Shown: positions 30,205 to 38,836 of the stretch, piece by piece
How the letters are laid out: the number at the start of each line of letters is the position of its first letter
How positions within the stretch are numbered: position 1 is the first letter of the stretch
Assembly: GCF_000380165.1 (NCBI RefSeq)
Contig: NZ_KB904635.1
Span: forward strand, 146,483-210,482
DNA length: 64,000 nt
Reading direction: 5' to 3'
From: Wenjunlia vitaminophila DSM 41686
Lineage (GTDB): Bacteria; Actinomycetota; Actinomycetes; Streptomycetales; Streptomycetaceae
Position numbers and translations under genes: made by a program
The notes under the pieces: generated by a model
Told to the model about the DNA's origin: nothing
The model's database searches: none
Seen by the model: only the letters and a program-made list of their open reading frames with translations

Positions 30205-31074
30205 TCAGACGGTGGCCGAACGGTACTTGCGCACCGCCAGGGTGCGGAAGACCACAGTGATCAACAGTGACCACAGCAGCGAGGCCAGCACCGGGTGCTG
30301 CATCGGCCAGGCGTCGGACGCCACCGGCTGGAACTGGTTCCCGAACAGCTCCCTGGAAGCCTGCACGGTGGTGCTGAAGGGGTTCCAGTCGGCGATGTGC
30401 CGCACCACGGTCGGCATGTTGTTGGTCGGCACGAACGCGTTGGACATGAACGTCAGCGGGAACAGCCAGACCAGGCCGGCAGAGGTGGCCGCCTCCGGGG
30501 TGCGCACGGACAGGCCGATCAGCGCGCCGATCCAGGAGAAGCCGTAGCCGAGCAGGAGCAGCAGCCCGAAGGCGGCGAGGGCCTTCGGCAGGCCCTCGTG
30601 AATCCGCCAGCCGACCACCAGCGCGCACCCCATCAGCACCAGCACGGTCACCGCGCTCTGCACCAGGTCGGCCAGGGTGCGTCCGGTGAGCACCGCGCCC
30701 CGGGCCATCGGCAGCGCCCGGAACCTGTCGATCAGGCCCTTGTGCATGTCGTCGGCGATCCCCGCGCTCGCGCCCGCCGTGGCGAAGGTCACGGTCTGGG
30801 CGAAGACACCGGCCATCATGAACTCGCGGTAGGCGCTCCGGTCGGCTGCCGCCGCGCCGGGGATGCTGATCGCCCCACCGAAGACGTAGGCGAACAACAG
30901 GACGAACATCACCGGTTGGATGATGCCGAAGATCACCACTTCGGGAATCCTGAGCATCCGGACGAGATTGCGCCTGGCCACCACCAACGAGTCCCGCACG
31001 GACCGGGCCAGAGCCCCCCTGGCCTGTCCGTCACCACCCGCGACCTGCGGTTTCGTCATCGTCGCCGTCATCAC
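30205..31074 (-). CDS. DrrB-type ABC-2 transporter permease
   Basis: A 289-residue integral membrane protein with six predicted helices and the ABC-2 pattern (VIFGIIQPVMFVLLFAYVFGGAI, REFMMAGVFAQTVTFATAGASAGIADD, GLIDRFRALPMARGAVLTGRTLADL). It pairs with the ATPase encoded just upstream: its start overlaps that gene's stop by 4 nt. Together they form a daunorubicin-resistance-like exporter for a hydrophobic compound; the substrate cannot be read from the sequence. Confidence 0.9.
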   Translation of the reverse strand: MMTATMTKPQVAGGDGQARGALARSVRDSLVVARRNLVRMLRIPEVVIFGIIQPVMFVLLFAYVFGGAISIPGAAAADRSAYREFMMAGVFAQTVTFATAGASAGIADDMHKGLIDRFRALPMARGAVLTGRTLADLVQSAVTVLVLMGCALVVGWRIHEGLPKALAAFGLLLLLGYGFSWIGALIGLSVRTPEAATSAGLVWLFPLTFMSNAFVPTNNMPTVVRHIADWNPFSTTVQASRELFGNQFQPVASDAWPMQHPVLASLLWSLLITVVFRTLAVRKYRSATV

Positions 31075-32084
31075 CCGCGCTCCTTCTTCCCCTTGCCCCC
31101 GGCGGCGCCACGGGGCTCCGCCTCGTCCTGCGCTTCGCTCTTCTCCTCGGCGACGTGCCCGGTCAGGGACAGGAACACGTCATCGAGGGTGGGGCGGCGC
31201 AGGCCGATGTCGTCGATCTCGACCCCCCGGCCGTCGAGCTCCCGGATCACCTCGGCGAGCAGCTTGGCGCCGCCGCTGACCGGCACAGTGATCTTCCTGG
31301 TGTGCTGGTCCACGGTGCTCTCGCCCTTGCTGAACCCGTGCAGCACCTCGGTCGCGGTACCCAGCAGGTCGCGGTCGTGCACCACCACCTCGACCCGCTC
31401 GCCGCCGGTCTGCGCCTTGAGCTGGTCGGCGGTGCCCCGAGCGATCACCCGGCCGTGGTCCACCACGGCGATGTCATGGGCGAGCCGGTCGGCTTCCTCC
31501 AGGTACTGCGTGGTCAGCAGCAGAGTGGTACCGCCGGCCACCAGGCTCTCGATGACCTCCCACAGCAGCATCCGGTTCCGGGGGTCGAGACCGGTGGTCG
31601 GCTCGTCCATGAACATCACCGGTGGTTTCACCACCAGGGCGGCGGCCAGGTCGAGCCGGCGGCGCATCCCGCCGGAGTAGGTCTTGGTCGGGCGGTCGCC
31701 GGCGTCCGCGAGGTCGAACTGCTCGAGCAGCTCGACGGCCCTGGCCCGCGCCGCGCGGGAGCTCATCTGGTACAGCTCGCCCACCATCTGGAGGTTCTCC
31801 CGGCCGGTGAGGTACTCGTCCACGGCGGCGAACTGTCCGGAGAGCCCGATGTTGTGGCGGACGGCGTCGGGTTCCGCGACCACGTCGTGGCCGGCGACGA
31901 CCGCTCGCCCGGCGTCCGGCCGCAAGAGGGTGGTGAGCACGCGGACGGTGGTGGTCTTGCCCGCGCCGTTGGGCCCCAGGAGCCCGAGGACGCTGCCCTC
32001 GGGCACGTCCAGGTCCACCCCGTCCAGAGCCCTCACCTCGCCGAAGGTCTTGACCAGACCCTCGGCGTATATGGCACCCGGCAT
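31071..32084 (-). CDS. DrrA-type ABC transporter ATP-binding protein
   Basis: A 337-residue nucleotide-binding subunit: Walker A GPNGAGKTTT (about 39-48), signature YSGGMRRRLDLA, Walker B VMFMDEPTTGLD, H-loop region LLLTTQYLEEADRLA, plus the DrrA-type C-terminal domain (HTRKITVPVSGGAKLLAEVIRELDGRGVEIDDIGLRRPTLDDVFLSLTG) and a charged tail. The ATG at 32084 has GGGAG at 7 nt. It is the first gene of a two-gene exporter operon. A palindrome about 170 nt upstream is a candidate repressor site. Confidence 0.93.
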   Translation of the reverse strand: MPGAIYAEGLVKTFGEVRALDGVDLDVPEGSVLGLLGPNGAGKTTTVRVLTTLLRPDAGRAVVAGHDVVAEPDAVRHNIGLSGQFAAVDEYLTGRENLQMVGELYQMSSRAARARAVELLEQFDLADAGDRPTKTYSGGMRRRLDLAAALVVKPPVMFMDEPTTGLDPRNRMLLWEVIESLVAGGTTLLLTTQYLEEADRLAHDIAVVDHGRVIARGTADQLKAQTGGERVEVVVHDRDLLGTATEVLHGFSKGESTVDQHTRKITVPVSGGAKLLAEVIRELDGRGVEIDDIGLRRPTLDDVFLSLTGHVAEEKSEAQDEAEPRGAAGGKGKKERG

Positions 32085-32496
32085 TTTACGTCTCCCGCTG
32101 GTCTTGTCATGGGTGCTGGATGGGACCCGCGCCGGACGTTCGCCGCACGGGGCCCGCAGTCGATTGGTGTCCCCGATCGTCTCTGCCCGCGTCCCGCGGA
32201 CCCACGACCTGCCTCCGACAGGCACGGCGCGAGCCAGCAGAACACCGAGGGCAACACGATACATCGTGTTTGCCCAAAGGCGATATGTCGCAGGGTCGTC
32301 GACACATGGGGTCCGTCCCGGCTCGTTCCGCGCCTGCCCCCGCCGGCCCGACGCGGGCCGCGTCCCAGCATGCCGAAGACCACTGACAACCCGGGCCCGA
32401 CGCACCTACCGGCGCCCACCGCCGGGCGACCGAAGAAACGTTCCCGCAAGCCGTCACCCAGGGGCGGCAACCGGTCGGGACCCGTCGGGCCGACCT
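32085..32496. other. Intergenic upstream of the ABC exporter
   Basis: No supported gene. The stretch lies between ilvA and the exporter ATPase gene, both on the minus strand. It contains an A/T-richer island at 32250-32295 with two dyads, listed separately, and otherwise GC-rich spacer. Confidence 0.5.
32253..32270 (-). promoter_or_regulatory. Palindromic operator candidate for the ABC exporter
   Basis: AACACGAT-AC-ATCGTGTT is a perfect 18-bp dyad. A second small dyad, GCGA-TATG-TCGC, lies at 32280-32291. The pair resembles TetR/PadR/MarR-type operator layouts in front of drug exporters. No matching regulator is directly adjacent; the MarR gene at 33825 is the nearest. Confidence 0.55.
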
Positions 32497-33705
32497 CTAC
32501 AACACCGTGTAGCCGGCCTCCCGCAGCGCCATGACCACCGACGAGCAGTGGTCGGCGCCCTCCGTCTCCAGGTGCACCTCCACCTCCGCCTCGGTCACCT
32601 TCAACCGGGCGTCGGTACGCATGTGGCCCACGTCGAGGACGTTGGCCTGCGCCCGGGAGAGCACCGACAACAGGGTCGCCAGTGCCCCCGGCCGGTCCGA
32701 CAGGCGCAGTCGCAGCGACAGGTATCGGCCCGCCGCGGCCATGCCGTGCCGCAGCACCCGCTGCATCAGCAGCGGATCGACGTTGCCGCCGGAGAGGACC
32801 GCCACCACGGGACCCGGAAACGCCTCGGGGTCGCTCAGCAACGCCGCGACCGGACTGGCCCCGGCCGGCTCGACCACCAGCTTGGCCCGTTCCAGGCACA
32901 GCAGCAGAGCGCTGGAAAGCGCGTCCTCGCTGACAGTACGGACCTCGTCCACCAGTGCGCCAATGATTTTGAAGGGCACGTCCCCGGGACGGCCCACCTT
33001 GATCCCGTCGGCCATGGTGGAGACCGAGTCCAGCGCCACCGGACGGCCCGCCACCAGCGACGGCGGGTAGGCGGCGGCGCCCTCCGCCTGCACCCCGATC
33101 ACCCTCACGTCCGGACGGAGCGTCTTGACCGCGACCGCGATCCCCGCGGCGAGCCCACCACCGCCCACCCCGACCACGATGGTGCGCACCTCCGGACACT
33201 GCTCCAGGACCTCCAGGCCGACGGTGCCCTGGCCGGCCACCACGTGCGGATGGTCAAAAGGGTGTATGAACACCGCCCCGGTCTCCTCGGCGTGCTCCCG
33301 GGCCGCCCGCAACGTCTCGTCCACCACCTGCCCGTGCAACCGCACCTCGGCACCGTAGTCACGGGTCGCCGCGATCTTGGGCAGCGGCGCCCCCACCGGC
33401 ATGAACACGGTGGAGCGCACGCCCAGCAGCGACGCGGCCAGGGCCACCCCCTGGGCGTGGTTGCCCGCGCTGGCCGCCACCACCCCGGCCGCCCGTTCCT
33501 CCGGATCGAGCCCGGCGATCCGCACATAGGCCCCGCGCAGCTTGAACGAGCCGGTCCGTTGCAGGTTCTCGCACTTCAACTGCACCGGCGCGCCGACCAG
33601 CGAGGACAGGTGGCGACTGCCCTCCATGGCGGTCATCCGAGCCACCCCGGCGAGCGTCTTCTGCGCGTCCTGGACGTCCTCCAGGGTGATGGCGAACTCA
33701 GTCAT
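32497..33705 (-). CDS. ilvA: Threonine ammonia-lyase (threonine dehydratase)
   Basis: A 402-residue fold-type II PLP enzyme that deaminates L-threonine to 2-oxobutyrate, feeding isoleucine synthesis. Lys55 in RTGSFKLRGAY binds PLP, VVGVGGGGLAAG is the phosphate loop, and SAGNHAQGVA is present. A C-terminal ACT-like domain (about 325-402, LSLRLRLSDRPGALATLLSVLSRAQANVLDVGHMRTD) is of the short type, as in the actinomycete single-ACT form. The ATG at 33705 is preceded by a weak GGTGAGA. It is divergent from the MarR gene. Confidence 0.94.
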   Translation of the reverse strand: MTEFAITLEDVQDAQKTLAGVARMTAMEGSRHLSSLVGAPVQLKCENLQRTGSFKLRGAYVRIAGLDPEERAAGVVAASAGNHAQGVALAASLLGVRSTVFMPVGAPLPKIAATRDYGAEVRLHGQVVDETLRAAREHAEETGAVFIHPFDHPHVVAGQGTVGLEVLEQCPEVRTIVVGVGGGGLAAGIAVAVKTLRPDVRVIGVQAEGAAAYPPSLVAGRPVALDSVSTMADGIKVGRPGDVPFKIIGALVDEVRTVSEDALSSALLLCLERAKLVVEPAGASPVAALLSDPEAFPGPVVAVLSGGNVDPLLMQRVLRHGMAAAGRYLSLRLRLSDRPGALATLLSVLSRAQANVLDVGHMRTDARLKVTEAEVEVHLETEGADHCSSVVMALREAGYTVL

Positions 33706-33824
33706 GCGTACAGTCTCACCCACGCTGCGCCCGGCGCCGCGTTGGAACCGCCCACCAGGGCAGGAGCCACCGCTAGGCTGTGCGCCAACGCCGATCCGAC
33801 CGACAGAACGCGAGCATTTCGGCC

Positions 33825-34352
33825 ATGCCCACTCCAGACACGGTCATCCGGGACTCGGCGGCGGACCCCGCTGACGAACCCAGCCTGTACGACCGCCTCC
33901 AGCACCAGGTGGCGCTGTTCGCCCGTCGCGCGGAGCAGACCCGCCTCGGTGGCGTGGGGAAGGCGCGCAACTCCATGGACCGCGCCGCGTACCTGCTGTT
34001 GAACCGGCTCGACCTCCAGGGTCCGATGGGCGTGAAGGCACTCGCCGAGAGCATGGGCATCGACTCCTCGACGGTGACCCGCCAGGTGGCTCCGCTGGTG
34101 GAGTCCGGCCTGGTCGAACGGGCCTCGCACCCGGAGGACGGGCGGGCCGTGGTCCTGGAGTTGACCACCCGTGGGCTGCAACGGCTCGAGGAGGTGCGCC
34201 AGTCACGGCGGCAGTTGATGACCCTGGTCACCCAGGACTGGACGGAGCACGAGCGCGAGGTGTTCTGCGACTTGCTCTGCCGGTTCAACGACGCGCTCAC
34301 CAAGCACCACGCCACGTTCCACCAGCGCACCGGTGATCGGGACGAACCGTGA
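33825..34352 (+). CDS. MarR family transcriptional regulator
   Basis: A 175-residue winged-helix regulator. The core is YLLLNRLDLQGPMGVKALAESMGIDSSTVTRQVAPLVESGLVERASHPEDGRAVVLELTTRGLQRLEEVR, with recognition helix and wing including the DGR motif. The upstream in-frame GTG at 33780 would add 15 unlikely residues, so the ATG at 33825 is preferred despite a weak ribosome binding site. It lies divergently from ilvA. Its target is unknown; the DrrAB-like exporter nearby is one possibility. Confidence 0.88.
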   Translation: MPTPDTVIRDSAADPADEPSLYDRLQHQVALFARRAEQTRLGGVGKARNSMDRAAYLLLNRLDLQGPMGVKALAESMGIDSSTVTRQVAPLVESGLVERASHPEDGRAVVLELTTRGLQRLEEVRQSRRQLMTLVTQDWTEHEREVFCDLLCRFNDALTKHHATFHQRTGDRDEP

Positions 34353-34384
34353 GCGAACCGTGTCGGCCCGGAGCTTGACCTCTC

Positions 34385-34400
34385 GGACGGCATGCCGTCC
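34385..34400. promoter_or_regulatory. 16-bp perfect palindrome after the MarR gene
   Basis: GGACGGCATGCCGTCC lies 33 nt beyond the MarR stop and 79 nt before the sigma-like gene. It could be a small terminator (6-bp stem, CATG loop) or an operator for the downstream pair. TTGACC at 34376-34381 lies next to it. Confidence 0.5.
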
Positions 34401-34478
34401 CATGGCCCTACAGGGCTGATCGGCGTCGCGCGCCGGTCGGGCACCTCAGCCGGCGGCGAAGCATGAAGGGGGCGTGCG

Positions 34479-34973
34479 TTGCGCGGCGACAAGGAGGCGG
34501 CACGTGTTCGCCGCGCCCACGAGTTCGAGGCCTTCGCCGGAGGCGCGGCGGGCCGGCTCCTGCATGTCGCCACCCTGCTGACCTGTGACGACGCCAAGGC
34601 CGCGGATCGACTCCTGTGTCACGCGCTGGCCCGCACCTACCTGCGCTGGGACCGGCTGCGCGGCGAGGACCCCTACGCCTACGCCCGCCAGGAACTGGTC
34701 ACCAGCTATGCCCGGCGTGCGGGTGTGGGCTGGCTGCACCCCCGCCGCAGGGAGGAGACCGGCCGGCTGGCCGGGCTCACCCCCCAGGAGCGGGTGATCG
34801 TGGTGCTGCGGCTGTTCGAAGGCGTCGAGGACGAGCAGGTGGCGGCGCTCCTCGGGATCGCGCCTGACCGGGTGACCGCGCTGTGCACCCGGGCCTGCGT
34901 CCTCCTGCGGGGCGGGGCCCAGGCCCCGGCCGCGTCGTTCGCCGGCCGCGCCGCACCGGCCAGCGGGAGGTGA
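34479..34973 (+). CDS. SigE-family-like ECF RNA polymerase sigma factor (divergent)
   Basis: A 164-residue protein with the outline of a SigE-type ECF factor. Region 2-like sequence is FEAFAGGAAGRLLHVATLLTCDDAKAADRLLCHALARTYLRWDRLRGEDPYAYARQEL, and region 4 is LTPQERVIVVLRLFEGVEDEQVAALLGIAPDRVTALCTRACVLL. Region 2 is degenerate compared with active sigma factors, so promoter recognition is uncertain. It starts with TTG, supported by AAGGGGG 6 nt upstream. It is followed with almost no gap by a small membrane-protein gene, the usual layout of a sigma factor with its partner. Confidence 0.75.
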   Translation: MRGDKEAARVRRAHEFEAFAGGAAGRLLHVATLLTCDDAKAADRLLCHALARTYLRWDRLRGEDPYAYARQELVTSYARRAGVGWLHPRRREETGRLAGLTPQERVIVVLRLFEGVEDEQVAALLGIAPDRVTALCTRACVLLRGGAQAPAASFAGRAAPASGR

Positions 34974-34976
34974 GTG

Positions 34977-35261
34977 ATGAGCCGTTGCACGGTTGACGAC
35001 TGGACGTCGTCGGCGCCTGACCGCAAGCACGAGCAGGTCCGGTGGATACTCGAGAGCCCCTACCCACCGGTCCCGGCCGACCTGACGGCCCGGGCCGCGA
35101 GCCAGGGCCGCCGGATGCTCCACCGCCGACTGCTGCTGCGCCGGCTGCTGCTGGTGACCGCGACGCTGGCGGTGGTGGCGCTGGTGGTGCTCGCGGTCGT
35201 CACCTGGCCCGGGGACACCCCGTCCGGGCCCCCGGCCACCCCGCCGCCGGTGAGCGGCTGA
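34977..35261 (+). CDS. Small single-pass membrane protein, partner of the sigma-like factor
   Basis: A 94-residue protein: a polar N-terminus (WTSSAPDRKHEQVRWILESPYPPVPADLTARAASQG), a basic segment, one membrane helix (LLLVTATLAVVALVVLAVVTW, about 58-78) and a short Pro-rich outer tail. GGGAGG lies 6 nt before the ATG; its start is 3 nt after the upstream stop. It could hold the sigma-like protein at the membrane, but no zinc-binding anti-sigma motif (HxxxCxxC) is present, so this is inference from position. Confidence 0.7.
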   Translation: MSRCTVDDWTSSAPDRKHEQVRWILESPYPPVPADLTARAASQGRRMLHRRLLLRRLLLVTATLAVVALVVLAVVTWPGDTPSGPPATPPPVSG

Positions 35262-35271
35262 GCCCACGCGC

Positions 35272-35353
35272 CCGGGGGCGACCGCCCCGCCCGGGCCGCT
35301 GGTCCCCGGGCCGCTGCTCCCCGGGCCGGCCGGGGGAGCGGTCGCGCCCCCGG
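35272..35353. terminator. Terminator between convergent genes
   Basis: GGGGGCGACCGC at the left pairs with GCGGTCGCGCCCCC at the right, with a 2-nt bulge, around a GC-rich loop that has its own CCCCGGG repeats. It separates the membrane-protein gene from the cystathionine gamma-synthase gene. Confidence 0.6.
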
Positions 35354-35374
35354 CCGGCCCGGACCGTGTCGCGC

Positions 35375-36532
35375 CTACCCCAGCGCCCGCTTCAGGTCCG
35401 CGATCAGGTCGTCCGCCGACTCGATGCCCACCGAGAGCCGCACCAGGTCCGCCGGCACCTCCAGCGCCGACCCGGCCGCCGAGGCGTGGGTCATCCGGCC
35501 CGGGTGCTCGATCAGCGACTCCACCCCGCCCAGGGACTCACCGAGAGTGAACAGCTCCGCCCGGTTGCAGACCTCCACCGCGGCCTCCATGCCGCCGGCT
35601 GCCCGGAACGACACCATCCCGCCGAACGCCCGCATCTGCTTGGCGGCCACGTCGTGCCCGGGGTGGTCCGGCAGCCCCGGGTAGTACACCTGCGCGACCC
35701 TGGGGTGACCGGCGAGGAACTCCGCGACGGCGGTGGCGTTCTGGCAGTGCCGGTCCATCCTGACGCCCAGGGTCTTGGCCCCGCGCAGCACCAGCCACGC
35801 GTCGAACGGCCCGGCGACCGCTCCCATCGCGTTCTGGTGGAAGGCGAGCTCGTCGCCGAGGGCCTCGTCGCTGGTGACCAGGGCGCCTCCGACCACGTCG
35901 GAGTGGCCGCCCATGTACTTCGTCGTCGAGTGCACCACCACGTCCGCGCCCAGGGTCAGCGGCTGTTGGAGGTAGGGGCTGGCGAAGGTGTTGTCCACCA
36001 CCAGACGCGTCCCCTTCTCCCGCGCCACCTCGGCGAGCGCCGCGATGTCGGCGATGCCGAGCAGGGGGTTGGACGGCGTCTCCACCCAGATCAGCTTGGT
36101 GGTGTCCCGCACCGCTGCCCGCACCGACGCCGGGTCCGTGGTGTCGGCGACTCCCCACTCCACGCCCCAGCGTTCCATCACCTTGCTGAACAGGCGGAAG
36201 GTCCCGCCGTAGGCGTCGTTGGGGATCACGACGTGGTCACCCGGCGCGCAGACCGTCCGCAACAGACAGTCCTCCGCGGCGAGACCCGAGGCGAAGGCGA
36301 GTGCCCGACGCCCCGCCTCCAGGGCGGCCAGGTTCTCCTCGAGTGCGGACCGAGTGGGATTCGCGGAACGGCTGTACTCATAGCCGTTGCGCAGGCCCCC
36401 AACACCGTCCTGCTTGTAGGTGGACACCTGGTAGATCGGCGGCACCACGGCCCCGGTCAGCGGATCCGCCTGGTTCCCGGCGTGGATGGCCAGCGTCTCG
36501 AACGAGTAGCTGCTGAGGTGGTCGTGACTCAT
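35375..36532 (-). CDS. metB: Cystathionine gamma-synthase/lyase (Cys/Met metabolism PLP enzyme)
   Basis: A 385-residue PLP enzyme of the transsulfuration group. The PLP-Lys motif VVVHSTTKYMGGHSDVVGGALV, the N-terminal FETLAIHAGNQADPLTGAVVPPIYQVSTY and the C-terminal LFTLGESLGGVESLIEHPGRMTHAS are all present. It joins O-acylhomoserine and cysteine, or runs the reverse gamma-lyase reaction; the sequence alone does not decide. The start matches the family. It lies divergently from msrA, so two sulfur-amino-acid genes share a control region (36533-36685). Confidence 0.92.
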   Translation of the reverse strand: MSHDHLSSYSFETLAIHAGNQADPLTGAVVPPIYQVSTYKQDGVGGLRNGYEYSRSANPTRSALEENLAALEAGRRALAFASGLAAEDCLLRTVCAPGDHVVIPNDAYGGTFRLFSKVMERWGVEWGVADTTDPASVRAAVRDTTKLIWVETPSNPLLGIADIAALAEVAREKGTRLVVDNTFASPYLQQPLTLGADVVVHSTTKYMGGHSDVVGGALVTSDEALGDELAFHQNAMGAVAGPFDAWLVLRGAKTLGVRMDRHCQNATAVAEFLAGHPRVAQVYYPGLPDHPGHDVAAKQMRAFGGMVSFRAAGGMEAAVEVCNRAELFTLGESLGGVESLIEHPGRMTHASAAGSALEVPADLVRLSVGIESADDLIADLKRALG

Positions 36533-36685
36533 GAACCGAGCCTAGCCCCCGCCCGTCCCCCGGACGGCCGAACGTTTCCGGCCTCCTCCCCGGGACGGCG
36601 GAAGCATCCACCCCCAGTCGAGCGTTCCCCCCATAGCCAGTGCTCTCATGACACCGTCCGTACCTTTTGACCGCGGGAGCCCAGA

Positions 36686-37345
36686 ATGCTCTTCAACCGC
36701 TTCAAGTCACACCTCCCGAGCAAGGAGGAGGCCCTGCCGGGCCGCACGGAGCGCCCCTACCGGGTCCCGGAGCGCCACGCCGTGCTCGGCACCCCGCTCC
36801 TCGGGCCCTATCCCGAGGGCCTGGAGGTCGCCGACTTCGGCCTCGGCTGCTTCTGGGGCGCCGAGCGGGCGTTCTGGAAGGTCCCCGGCGTCTGGACCAC
36901 CCTCGTCGGCTACCAGGGCGGTCACACCCCGCACCCCACCTACGAGGAGGTGTGCAGCGGCATGACCGGCCACACGGAGGCCGTCCGGGTGGTGTTCGAC
37001 CCGGCGAAGGTCAGCTACGAGCAGCTCCTGAAGGTGTTCTGGGAGACCCACGACCCCACCCAGGGCTTCCGCCAGGGCCACGACGTCGGCACCCAGTACC
37101 GTTCGGCGGTCTACACCCACTCCCCCGCCCAGCAGGAGACCGCGACGGCATCCCGGGACCTGTTCCAGTCGGTCCTCACCGACGCCGGATACCGCGAGAT
37201 CACCACCGAGATCCTCCCCGCCGGCCCCTTCCACCCGGCTGAGGACTATCACCAGCAGTACTTGGAGAAGAACCCGGGCGGCTACTGCGGCCTGGGCGGC
37301 ACCGGGATGTCCTGCCCGGTGGGGATCGCCTCCACCGACTCCTGA
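36686..37345 (+). CDS. msrA: Peptide-methionine (S)-S-oxide reductase
   Basis: A 219-residue repair enzyme that reduces methionine S-sulfoxide in proteins. The catalytic motif [13 protein letters not shown] places the nucleophile at Cys55. The core includes [52 protein letters not shown] and the C-terminal [13 protein letters not shown] with the resolving cysteines. The N-terminus has about 45 residues before the core, as in other actinomycete MsrA proteins. GGGAGCCC precedes the ATG. Confidence 0.96.
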   Translation: MLFNRFKSHLPSKEEALPGRTERPYRVPERHAVLGTPLLGPYPEGLEVADFGLGCFWGAERAFWKVPGVWTTLVGYQGGHTPHPTYEEVCSGMTGHTEAVRVVFDPAKVSYEQLLKVFWETHDPTQGFRQGHDVGTQYRSAVYTHSPAQQETATASRDLFQSVLTDAGYREITTEILPAGPFHPAEDYHQQYLEKNPGGYCGLGGTGMSCPVGIASTDS

Positions 37346-37466
37346 ACGGGGTCCGCCCACCACCCGGACCTCGCGTGCCGGCCGCCGGGGCGGCGCGCGG
37401 GGACGAAACGCCGGCACGACACGCCGTTCCTGCGCCGGCACGCCGGAACGGCCCGGGCCGCCGTCA

Positions 37467-37822
37467 GCGAACGGCCGGCGCGGCCCCGTGGCGCCAGTCG
37501 TCCACGCGCTTGCGCAGCGCGTTCACCATCGGGAGGGCGTCCAGTTCCTCCGGGCGGAACCAGCGCACCTCGTGCGGCTCGTTCGACGCGGCCGGAGTGC
37601 CGCTGACCGGCCGGGCGAGCAGGCAGGCAGGCAGGCGGAGAACTCCTGCCGAACCTCGCCGTCGTCGTGGGCGAACGCGTGCGTGGGGTCGCTGTAGGTG
37701 CCGACGACGCCGGTGATCTCGACGGTGAGGCCCGTCCCCTCCCTCGTCTCCCGGATCGCGCGGTCAGCCAGCGACCCTCCCAGCTCCGTGGCGCCGCCGG
37801 GGAGCGCCCACATGCCGTTGTC
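37467..37822 (-). pseudogene. NUDIX hydrolase remnant, frameshifted by a GCCT tandem repeat and 5'-truncated
   Basis: From 37822 downward one frame reads DNGMWALPGGATELGGSLADRAIRETREGTGL, an intact core NUDIX box start, then GTYSDPTHAFAHDDGEVRQEFS. At 37619-37632 the minus strand has GCCT three times followed by GC. After that the family continues in another frame (ARPVSGTPAASNEPHEVRWFRPEELDALPMVNALRKRVDDW, ending at 37467). Two GCCT units instead of three would restore one frame. Upstream of DNGMWALPGG no frame gives the usual N-terminal strands, so the 5' end is lost too. It is probably a dead gene, or a phase-variable one if the 5' end were intact. Confidence 0.8.
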
Positions 37823-37982
37823 CGCTGCTGGTGGCGCCTCGCCACCGGTGCCTGTGCCCGGGGTGCGCCGTGGTGAGAGCGCTGCGCGGGGCGTGGCTCT
37901 GGCTTCGGCTGCGACGCGTGGGGGGTACTGGGCACCCGCCGAACGTCCGTCGAGTCGCGGTCGGCAGGACCAGCGGAAGCCG

Positions 37983-38744
37983 TCACCCGCGGGCCGTGGC
38001 CCCGGCCTCGGGAGCCGGTTCGAGGAGGTTGCGGCGGAGCGCGGCGACCAGGTCGTCGTCGACGTCAAGCAGGTCGGCGCAGTAGGCGCGCACGGAACCG
38101 TGTCGCTCGGTCAGGGCGGAGAGGAACAGGCGCATCACGTCGGGGGGCGCTTGGCCGAACCCGGGCCAGGCGGGCTCCTGCCCCGCGTGGTCGGCCCGCC
38201 AGTCGGCGAGGAGGCGCTCGGTGGCGAGCCCGGTCAACGCGAAGTCCTCGACGATGTCGGTCTCGGAGACGCCCAGCAGCGACAGGACCAGCGCGGCCAG
38301 CAGGCCGGTGCGGTCCTTCCCCGACGCGCAGTGGAACACGACACCGCCGTCCTCCGTGGCGGCGATCACCCGCAGGGCCTGGCGCAGCTCCTCGACGCCG
38401 TCGTGGGCGACCTCCATGTACCGCTCGGCGAGGAAGGCACCCGTCTCCGCCTCCGGACCGAGCCGTGCCTGGTCGTAGGGGCGGTGCTCGATGCTGAGGT
38501 TGTGGTAGGCGAACGACGGGTCCTCCGGGACGCGGCCCTTGGCCTCGATCTCCCAGGGGTACCGCAGGTCGATCACGGTGCTGATCCCGAGCGCGAGGAA
38601 CCGTTCCCAGTCCTGTCCCCGCGCCTTGCTCAGCGAGTCGGAGCGGAACAACCTCCCCCAACGCACCGCGTGGCCGTCCCCGGTCGGGTAACCGCCCAGG
38701 TCACGGAAGTTGTGCAACTGTCCAAAAGGTATGTGTCTCAGCAC
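37983..38744 (-). CDS. Tyrosine-protein phosphatase (LipA/PtpB-like)
   Basis: A 253-residue phosphatase with the P-loop VVFHCASGKDRTGLLAALV (Cys139, Arg145). The N-terminal signature FGQLHNFRDLGGYPTGDGHAVRWGRLFRSDSL is typical of bacterial dual-specificity/atypical PTPs related to mycobacterial PtpB. It may act on phosphotyrosine or phosphoinositides. The start at 38744 matches the family's N-terminus. The neighbouring NUDIX gene is a ruin and the upstream XRE gene has its own unit, so it stands alone. Confidence 0.9.
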   Translation of the reverse strand: MLRHIPFGQLHNFRDLGGYPTGDGHAVRWGRLFRSDSLSKARGQDWERFLALGISTVIDLRYPWEIEAKGRVPEDPSFAYHNLSIEHRPYDQARLGPEAETGAFLAERYMEVAHDGVEELRQALRVIAATEDGGVVFHCASGKDRTGLLAALVLSLLGVSETDIVEDFALTGLATERLLADWRADHAGQEPAWPGFGQAPPDVMRLFLSALTERHGSVRAYCADLLDVDDDLVAALRRNLLEPAPEAGATARG

Positions 38745-38836
38745 AGTGGTGCACGCTAGACGTGATCGACCTCAAACACCATGGCGAACGTCACCTGTTC
38801 CGATCGTGACGGGCCCGGCCGGCACAAGCACCGGTG

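Noticed and set aside
31684..34002. Long plus-strand open frame over the exporter ATPase, ilvA and MarR genes
   Set aside because: Composition is Arg/Pro/His-rich shadow sequence; the real genes in this span have clear motifs in other frames.
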